Origin: Triplophysa rosa
Lineage: Eukaryota > Chordata > Actinopteri > Cypriniformes > Nemacheilidae
Length of the DNA: 64,000 nucleotides
NCBI RefSeq assembly: GCF_024868665.1
Contig: NC_079895.1
Location: 25,104,597-25,168,596, forward strand
Direction of reading: 5' to 3'
Positions 57,301 through 64,000 of the stretch are shown in pieces. Position numbers and translations under genes: made by a program. The notes beneath the pieces were generated by a model, which saw nothing but the letters and a program-made list of their open reading frames with translations, was not told the DNA's origin and searched no databases. How positions within the stretch are numbered: position 1 is the first letter of the stretch; each line of letters begins with the position of its first letter.

Positions 57301-60300
57301 ATAAAAGCACAAGAAAACATTTCATGACTGCACTGAAGATGATCAAATATAACATCTTTTAATTTATTACAACATAAATCCCACAGTTCCCTTTGTTTTA
57401 TTTCATAATCATTTTTATGAGTTTATTATTTTTCTAAAATGTGAAAAAATATAACACAAACTTAACACATAAGTGTCCAAAAACTTTTGACTGAAAGTGT
57501 ATACAAAATATACACAAGTAACAAATATGTACATACAGTGTAGTGTAATATTTAGTACACCCCATTATCACAAATATCCTTATTTCTTTATCTGACATCA
57601 TTGAAAGCAGAAAATGAGACTAAAGATCGCCAAGTTATGTATATCAAGTATGTGATATGTTACTCACCTCCTGTCTGCGTGCAGTGTGTGTCACTATAGA
57701 CACTGCTTTTATTGTAGAATTCACAGTGGGTCTGAACTATTACACAATACCATGTCCATTTTTCCAGCTCAGACAATGTCACAAAATTATTTTTTGTCCA
57801 CAAGATATCAGCTTTCTACATTGTAAAAGGAAAAATGGGAAAATGTCAATCGTTATAATTATTAAAACATTTTAATACTCAGCAGTACACCTGGTACATT
57901 AATGTGCAAAATGTTACTGTTAAAAACACGTTCATTGGATTCACAGCATAAAAAGAGTGTCAGTTTGATGTCGCTGGTATTAATTTAACCATTATAAAAC
58001 CGTTATCTGATTTAGATTATTGTGATAGTTGTCATCTGATAATTATGAGATAATAATTATCAGATTAAAAGTCAAATATAAAAAAAACAAGACAAACATA
58101 CAATGAGATTAAATTTCATTAATGTGAGAATTCTAAAACATTCTAAAAACTCTTATTTCTGAAATATAAATAATATAATAGCAGGACCTCAAGTGCCTTA
58201 CTTTTAATTGATAAAATATGCCCAGTGTCACTGTAATATGCCAATAATAAAAAAGCTGGAATACAGTGACAAATATTACACAGTATATACCTGCACATCT
58301 TCATGTTTCTTCCAGTACTGGATGAGGTAATTCATATTTTGTACCAGGTCCTTCATAGACTGGTTAGTGTTGTCTAGTGGGTCAGCAACAATAATCTCTA
58401 AACCGTCTATAATTGAGTTCAGCTGCACACTGGATGGGGGACCTATAGCAGCTGCAAACAGTAACGAAAGAGCTTGAGATGCAAGAACAACAAGTAAAAA
58501 CAAGCTAAAGAGAAAAAGAGTTAATAGCACATCACCATGTTTATCAGGACAGAACTCAATTTGGACCCAGCATGAAGACTGCCGAGCTGTTTTTGCCTGC
58601 ACACGCAGCAGAAACAAGCCGAAGTAAAACAGACCAGTGTCTGTGAAATCACAGCGTCGCTCCACCACATTAACACACACAGATTTCCAGTTCTGGCTTT
58701 GAGTGGGCCTCCGGGTCTTGTACTGCCTGTTGGATAAAAAACATAACGAAAGAAAAATTACTTATGGAATCTTTCTTGCATTCATTTTTCGCCAAGATCT
58801 TATACTGATGATGTGAGTGTCGGACCAAAGTCTTCTCCAGCACATCCCAAAGATTCTCAATGGGGTTAAGGTCTGGACTCTTGAGCACCCCAAAGAGGTA
58901 ACTTACATTTTGTATATTTTGGGACTTGACATGGACTTTTTTTAATTTAATGCAATACATGTGACCCTGCCTGTGAAAGCGCAATTTTTTCGGTGATTTG
59001 CTGTATTTTTTTTACATAAAATCATCAAACATATTTTAAAGAACTTTGTAAAGATTCTGTAAACATTAAATCTTGATATCTTTAATACTGACTGAGTAAT
59101 GCATGTCAAAGATCAAAATCATAGTGAAATTAATGGTTGAAATCAAACGTTGATGCTCTTTATAAAAAAAAGCGATAAATAAGAGATTCGACCCAGTCTG
59201 GTTTTCACAGAATTCATATGCATGTGTAAACGTCAGTCCTTGTTAGAGATCGCGGTGCCCCATGTCTCTCTTACTATGACAAGGGAGGGACACGTGCGGT
59301 TCCGCGTCAGGAGTGCGTTTCCCAAAAGCATCGTTAGGCAACTATGGTCGCAAGTTCCGTCGTTCCAGCATAGTTCAAGTGTATCCCGAAACAATCGCTC
59401 CAACGATCAATCGCAAGCAGCATCGTAAAGTTGCGTGGTTGGAACTACAGTTCTAGAGCTGTGGTTAGAAGCATAGTTTCTTTTTATTATGACATGTAGA
59501 CTTACATGCATCATGCGTTTGAGAAAACTAAGCAGGCAACATTCAGTGCATTCTATATCCATCATTCGAAATATATACAAATGAAATTTACATCTTTTAG
59601 TTTGTTAAGAAAATACAAGCACTGTTTTTTGAAAAGTGCGCATGCGCATGATCCTACGTGCTCTAGGACCCTGGGGAATCCCTGGGCGGTGTGATTTAGG
59701 AGGAAACTTATGAATGAATAAAATATTGTGAAATAAAACAACAGATAACAAAAATAGGTTGACAAAAGTCGCCGTTAAATGCAATGTATGTTATAGCTAA
59801 ATTGCTGAACCAACTTGGTTCAAACGATTGATCTCCGACAGAGTCGTAACTACATCGTTAATTTCCCCAATGATGCATCGTACTATGGTGGTAAACAGGG
59901 GCGGACTGGCATTATAAATGCGAACACACAAAGACACGTATGCATGTAACCCCCCCTCCCCCATCGACAGATTCGGTGTAGGGCCGATGCGGGCCTAAAA
60001 ATGCCAGGGCCGATTTTTCTTCCCAGTCCAGCCCTGGTGGTAAACCAGCGAGTTATGTCGTTGTTCGGGAAACGCACCCCAGACTGGTTACATAAACGGT
60101 AATAACAGTAGTGTCAGCTCTAGCTCCTTTGAGCCGTTTGCTGTGGTCCTTAAAAAGTTATTTCTATTAAAGAGAATATCACCCTTTGCAGTAAACTTTG
60201 AGCGTTGTAACATTTTAGACATTGTTTATACTCAGACAGCAATATTATACAAAAATTATGTTTAAAAAAGGATTCATAAAATAGGTCCGCTTTTAAAGAC

Positions 60301-60319
60301 TACATATTGTTGTATATAT

Positions 60320-60350
<31 letters not shown>

Positions 60351-62910
60351 CTTATATATTAGAAATAAATGTTCAATCATTGTTTTTTCCAATTAGGTCT
60401 TAACATATGAACATTAAAAAACACTGTAAAAAAGGGTGCAGTTATGCTTACGCTATATACTGTGCGGTGAAAGTAACAGTCTCATTCATAGCCGTCTCAT
60501 GACCCCAGTCCCACTGCAGAATGTAATGAGTGTTCAGCGTATGAAGTGTCAAATTCTGAGGACTGCTCAAATCTCCAAATACTGTAAAACACAAACAATT
60601 TATACTAGTACAAGTAAATACAAAATCACGTTTTCAGTGTGATTGAATAAATAAAACATTGACTTGTGAAATAGTAAGTTTATACAACAGGCCCAATAGT
60701 AAAGGCCAGTTTACAAACCTGTATTTTAATAGAATTTGCCACCCAGACACAAAAACATTTGAGACGTTTCCTAGTAATCGTGTGTTCATTCGATTAAAGT
60801 CAAGGGGACCAATTTTGTTTGGTTACCTACATTCTTCAAAACTGACAAATCTTCTTTTGTCAAAAATTTACACTGGTGTGGAATTACAATAAGATGTTAT
60901 CATTAAGCAGACACTTTTATTTAAAGTGACCTACAAATGAGGAAAACACAATAAGCAATCGACTCACCAAAAAGGGCAAGAATGTGTAAGTGCTAAGAAT
61001 GCGTCTTTTTGGGTACATAATTGTACCCCCTAAGGACCCATCCCTGATAGCACACATACATCTGGAAGACATCTATTTAATGTCTGCATTTACATCTGCA
61101 AGACATTATTTGCTCATCTGCAATACGTCTCTGAGACGTCAGATGTCATATAGACATCTAGAAGATGTCTGTAAGATTTTTATGATTTACTTTTAAAACG
61201 CTCTCACGAAACATTGATGTCATATTTCGATCATTCTGCGTAGCGCTTAATGAAGTCGAACACGACAGTTTCTGAACGGTCTCTCACACTTTAATCAAAA
61301 GCAAGGTCGGAATACAGAATCCATGTTTCACGTGGCGCATTGGGAGAATATTTGTACCTGAATGACAGCTGGGTGTGAATGTGCTCAAAAACATGTTGCC
61401 TTTTCTTCCCTGACAAGTGTTCCGCACATGCAGCTGACATAAAGGAAAAATCCTATCCAGTGAAGTGTTTTCCTTGTTAACTTCTACCTTTTGTCCTAAC
61501 AGCTCTGAACAACAAACAGCGCGTCAATGTCCGCTAATGTCCGATTCGCGACGCAATGACTCATTTGAACCGATTCATTTTGTTGAAACAACTCATATAT
61601 CAGACACTGAACTCACAAGACACACTGACTGAACCCATCAAATCAGTCACTCAAACACATCAGAACACAAGCGTGCTTAGACCATTTAACAAGAGTTTCT
61701 TTGCATTTATTTTGGATTTATTGGGCTCGCAAGTGTTAAAGCGCAAATATGAAGCAGCCAATAGCTGTCTATTTTAAAAGACAGATTGACAAATTAACAG
61801 AACGATTCATCAACTGAGGTAATTTTGCAAGGTCATTATGATTTCCATAAAAATGGGTGCGACCAAATTGTAAGTTGGTGCGACCAACTGAGAAAGTGAG
61901 CCGCACCAGTGCGACCAGTGGGAAAAATGAGTCTAAAGCCCTGGGAGGGACTGTATATTAACTTTTTTGCACACAGCACTGGTGCTACAGAGAAATTGTG
62001 ATTAGGCAACTATATCTTTTTGACAGTCCAAACAAACTTTGTTTGTTCATATTCTAATCCTATATTGTACTATAGACCTCTAAAAAAAGAAAATACTTTT
62101 TTTGTAATGTATGCTTAAAAAGAAGAAAACAAAGGTCCAATTATTACCTATAGCATTCATACGTTATAATTATGCTGAATGTTGTGAACGTTTGACTTTG
62201 TTCATTTGTTCATGAGATTTATAAAAATGTCTATTATGGTTACAGAACACAATAAAACAAAACAAATCAAAACAAACATAACTTGCGGTTAGCCTTTTTT
62301 GCGTATAGGCCTACTGTAAAATGATTCACGTCTAACTTAACTGTAACCCCGCTTCCGCTTTCTGTTTGATCTTAAAGCGTATCAAAATATGTCTAACACT
62401 GACGTAATTCAACATGCTATTAAAACATTATTTTGTTGAATTTTGTGGTTATGGCTCTACCGGTGTCACATCTGTTCAGTGTTTTTGATCTTCAACAAAC
62501 AGAGCCATTGAAATAAAACAGAAAGTACGAACGATACGAACGAGAAGCTAAAGAACGAGTATTAAAAAGATCGCGTGTTGCTTAACGGCTTGCATTACGT
62601 TATCACTTTCAAAAAGAACTCAAAAATACCAAAATTATCACATTTTCAGAAAGTCACAAAAATACCAATAGGCCTACTAGAAAAAAGGTCTAAGTTACCT
62701 TAATTATATTATAACAAATAAAACTCCTAAAACAAACTCTTTATCAAGCGTCAAATCGCAAAAATCGCATTAAAAACACCACAAAACCACTGACTACTGC
62801 AAACAACTGTTCTCTCAATAGCTCGTTTTGTATTATCTTGTTAGCAACTTACCCACTGATACTTCAAGCAGGAGGAAAAAAGCACAATTGTACCAGCAAG
62901 ATGAATGCAT
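54308..62910 (-). CDS. Class II cytokine receptor (CRFB family, IFNAR1-like), complete, 7 exons
   Basis: Coding exons (minus): 62853-62910, 60452-60581, 58536-58726, 58291-58442, 57668-57815, 55845-56002 and 54308-54625. All have GT-AG borders and total 1155 nt, 384 residues. Exon 1 encodes a signal peptide (MHSSCWYNCAFFLLLEV). Two fibronectin-like domains follow: D1 at about 20-126 (SPQNLTL, ILQWDW, NWKSVC, RCDFTD) and D2 at about 127-226 (GPPSSVQL, YLIQYWKK, TWYCVIVQ, YSDTHCTQT). N-glycosylation sequons include NLT, NET, NQS and NKS. A 26-residue hydrophobic segment (about 232-257) is the membrane span. A membrane-proximal FYPSVTLPSYILE may serve as the Janus-kinase box. The 105-residue terminal exon has DSGFIS (332-337). 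Such receptors sense interferon or IL-10-type ligands at the cell surface through JAK/STAT. The family is certain; IFNAR1-like over IL10RB-like is inferred. A signal exon this distant can be mis-joined, but its donor and phase fit exactly. Confidence 0.88.
55478..55790. repeat. Palindromic CACATGTGAA-rich MITE
   Basis: The arms CACATGTCAAATGTGTGTTT and AAACACACATTTCACCTGTG (55481-55525 and 55674-55717) are inverted copies. CACATG hexamers recur throughout. It lies in the intron between the transmembrane exon and the terminal exon of the receptor. The apparent coding frames here are repeat translations. Confidence 0.65.
56303..57064. repeat. GGGATAGTTCACCC MITE interrupted by an insertion
   Basis: The left end is TTTAAAGGGATAGTTCACCC and the right end GGGTGAACTATCCCATTAA. 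Removing 56586-57018 rejoins GGAGTAAAT with GATAACAGAATTTTC and restores the family's normal sequence of about 320 bases. Confidence 0.8.
56586..57018. mobile_element. 433-base insertion, possibly a solo LTR
   Basis: It is flanked by a 7-base repeat AGTAAAT, of which some bases belong to the target MITE. It starts TTGTG and ends GCAAC. An AATAAA polyadenylation signal lies about 57 bases before the end, followed by a short tail, the layout of an LTR. The ends are not the textbook TG...CA, so the class is uncertain. It has no coding capacity. Confidence 0.45.
58786..58906 (-). pseudogene. Tc1/mariner transposase remnant
   Basis: The minus-strand translation contains SPDLNPIENLWDVLE, the conserved motif before the last catalytic acidic residue of Tc1-type transposases. 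Nothing else of the enzyme is readable on either side. It sits in the receptor intron between the two D1 exons and is a dead fragment. Confidence 0.7.
59310..60080. mobile_element. DNA transposon with GGRGTGCGTTTCCC ends
   Basis: GGAGTGCGTTTCCCAAAAGC on the left is mirrored by TTCGGGAAACGCACCCC on the right, with further ATCGTT-type motifs inside both ends. The superfamily was not assigned. It carries the hAT element at 59896-60036. Confidence 0.6.
59896..60036. mobile_element. Short hAT MITE (CAGGGGCGGACTGG ends)
   Basis: The 141-base element has ends CAGGGGCGGACTGGC and CCAGTCCAGCCCTG and a perfect 8-base target duplication GTGGTAAA on both sides (59888-59895 and 60037-60044). Confidence 0.85.
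61045..61195. repeat. ATGTCT/AGACAT-rich repeat
   Basis: Degenerate ATCTGCAAGACAT-type motifs are repeated in both orientations in the intron after the signal-peptide exon. It looks like a transposon fragment; the family was not identified. Confidence 0.35.
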
Positions 62911-63480
62911 GTCTACATTCTAATATCCGAAAGCCTCAGGATATTCACATTGTGTTCGTCTGGGTGTGCGAAATTTAGTTGTTGTCTCAAGTATCGGTAC
63001 CCCATGAAGAAAGCTCTGAGTCAGACCCTGCGTTCCATTCCGAAGTGATCAACCCTATCCCCTACTCCCTTCGAAGAGTAAAGCTCTTGATGTGTAAACT
63101 CTAGAGGGAAAAGCGCAATTGTATCTCTTAATCTGTCCGTTTAAAATTTACTTGGCAAACGGAGCAATAAAAACAACGTCATCTTCTCTTTATTTAATGT
63201 TTTTGGAGTGACGTTTTGTATGGCGTCCTCTTCCCGAAGGGCCCTTCGGAGGGTAATAAATCCCGTTTGGTACGCACCGAGAAGAGCGAGTGCTGGGGGT
63301 GAGGCTTCGAAATACGGAAGTGATCTTTGACGGTCCCTGTGTAAAAGTATGAGCTCTTTCCTTTTAATCACTGGGCTTTTTTCGAGCTGCACTGTATTAA
63401 ACTTCTGATTTGCTGGTTACAGGCCGGAGATGAGTATGGAAACCGCCGTCAGGTCGGACGAGATATGTCTGATTGCATAA

Positions 63481-63534
63481 CAGCAGAACCATACGTCACA
63501 GCAGAACCATACGTCACAGCAGAACCATACGTCA
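63481..63534. repeat. Three tandem copies of an 18-base unit
   Basis: CAGCAGAACCATACGTCA occurs three times in a row without change, followed by a partial fourth. Each unit contains a TACGTCA element resembling a CRE half-site. Both strands stay open through it only because 18 is a multiple of three. Confidence 0.85.
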
Positions 63535-63695
63535 CAGCAGTCACAAGGCAGCAGCGCCATGGCAGAAGTCTCATGCCGGAAGTGGGCGGAGCAAACGTTA
63601 TCAAACTACTTAGCGTTGCGGAGCGTTTCAAAGTTGTAAGCTATTAATGTTAAGTCCGTAATTAATTAAAAGGTTGTAATTGAAAAGACGTGTAC

Positions 63696-63696
<1 letters not shown>

Positions 63697-63749
<53 letters not shown>
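63697..63749. repeat. (TA)n(TG)n compound microsatellite
   Basis: About 17 TA units run directly into about nine TG units. Confidence 0.9.
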
Positions 63750-63810
63750 ATATTTATGTGCATGTGTGGGCGTGTATTATACATATAATGCTTCAACAAA
63801 AATGTTAATA

Positions 63811-63905
63811 ATGAAATGAAATGAAATGAATGAAATATACTTTATTGTCCTTAGTAAGGACATTTGCAGTGGACTTCAATAGCTTTACTCCGACCTGATA
63901 CAATA
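63811..63905 (-). mobile_element. Possible LINE 3' end, minus strand
   Basis: On the minus strand, GGACAATAAAGTATATTTCA is followed by (ATTTC)n-like tandem pentamers. That is the layout of a LINE 3' end with AATAAA and a simple-repeat tail. The body would extend off the right edge of the window. Confidence 0.35.
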
Positions 63906-64000
63906 ATACATAAGAAACATACACACAATAGATATACACATAAGACATACTCATAAAAATAGATGTTCCATGTTCAGCAGTCTGGTTGATGTTGGCACAA

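Larger units (their letters stand above)
56254..57499. mobile_element. Tc1/mariner-like element carrying two nested elements
   Basis: The ends CACTACCGGTCAAAAGGTTT and AAACTTTTGACTGAAAGTG pair over about 28 bases, including TTTTGGACACTT, and TA lies at 56252-56253 and 57500-57501. It sits in the receptor intron before the transmembrane exon. Inside is the MITE at 56303-57064, itself interrupted at 56586-57018. Confidence 0.75.
62911..64000. other. Upstream region of the cytokine receptor
   Basis: No coding exon is recognised. It should hold the receptor's promoter. Transposon-like sequence with CGTTCCATTCCGAAGTG and TTCGAAATACGGAAGTG lies between 63026 and 63330. A tandem repeat is at 63481-63534 and a microsatellite at 63697-63749. 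Confidence 0.45.

Noticed and set aside
63141..63392. Possible signal-peptide exon (short MTLFLLLRLP) for the cytokine receptor
   Set aside because: Its phase would also fit, but it is very short and its donor is weaker. The exon at 62853-62910 has a fuller signal peptide and a strong GTAAGT donor.
63465..63647. Overlapping 60-codon frames on both strands
   Set aside because: Produced by the 18-base tandem repeat, whose length is a multiple of three.

Overview
The window is nuclear DNA from a teleost fish, most likely a cyprinid or close relative. The evidence is intron-rich vertebrate genes with GT-AG splicing, a very high density of hAT, Tc1/mariner and Harbinger-type short DNA transposons, and many copies of a palindromic repeat with GGGATAGTTCACCC ends that I associate with cyprinid genomes. 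I could not identify the species.

Layout. 1-1240 (+) is the last coding exon of raph1 (lamellipodin). 7389-38631 (-) is abi2 (Abl interactor 2). It has 11 main coding exons plus an 18-base microexon, converges tail-to-tail on raph1, and has a first intron of about 18.5 kb packed with transposons. 46318-49298 (-) is an eight-exon pim-like serine/threonine kinase with a long N-terminal extension. 54308-62910 (-) is a seven-exon class II cytokine receptor (CRFB/IFNAR1-like) with a signal peptide, two fibronectin-like domains, one transmembrane segment and a short tail carrying a DSGxxS motif. All three minus-strand reading frames close: the exon phases fit and the totals divide by three (546 or 552, 472 and 384 residues).

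Biology. RAPH1 and ABI2 both act on actin at the leading edge. Lamellipodin binds Ena/VASP and the WAVE complex, and ABI2 is a WAVE-complex subunit. Their convergent adjacency matches the human 2q33 arrangement. The pim-like kinase and the cytokine receptor belong to families that are expanded or immune-related in fish; nothing in the sequence shows that they work together.

Assembly. Several segments look like assembly products. There is a direct repeat around a 483-base N gap (24763-26526 = 28958-30721), preceded by an indel-rich copy of the same flank. A 278-base repeat sits either side of a single N at 9935. A fragment ending in an N at 35079 interrupts a LINE. A tandem duplication (31048-41272 = 41273-46641) repeats abi2 exon 1 and the 3' end of the pim gene, and one copy has, the other lacks, a LINE insertion. 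Some of these may be two haplotypes laid end to end. Gene models across 24-47 kb should be used with that in mind.
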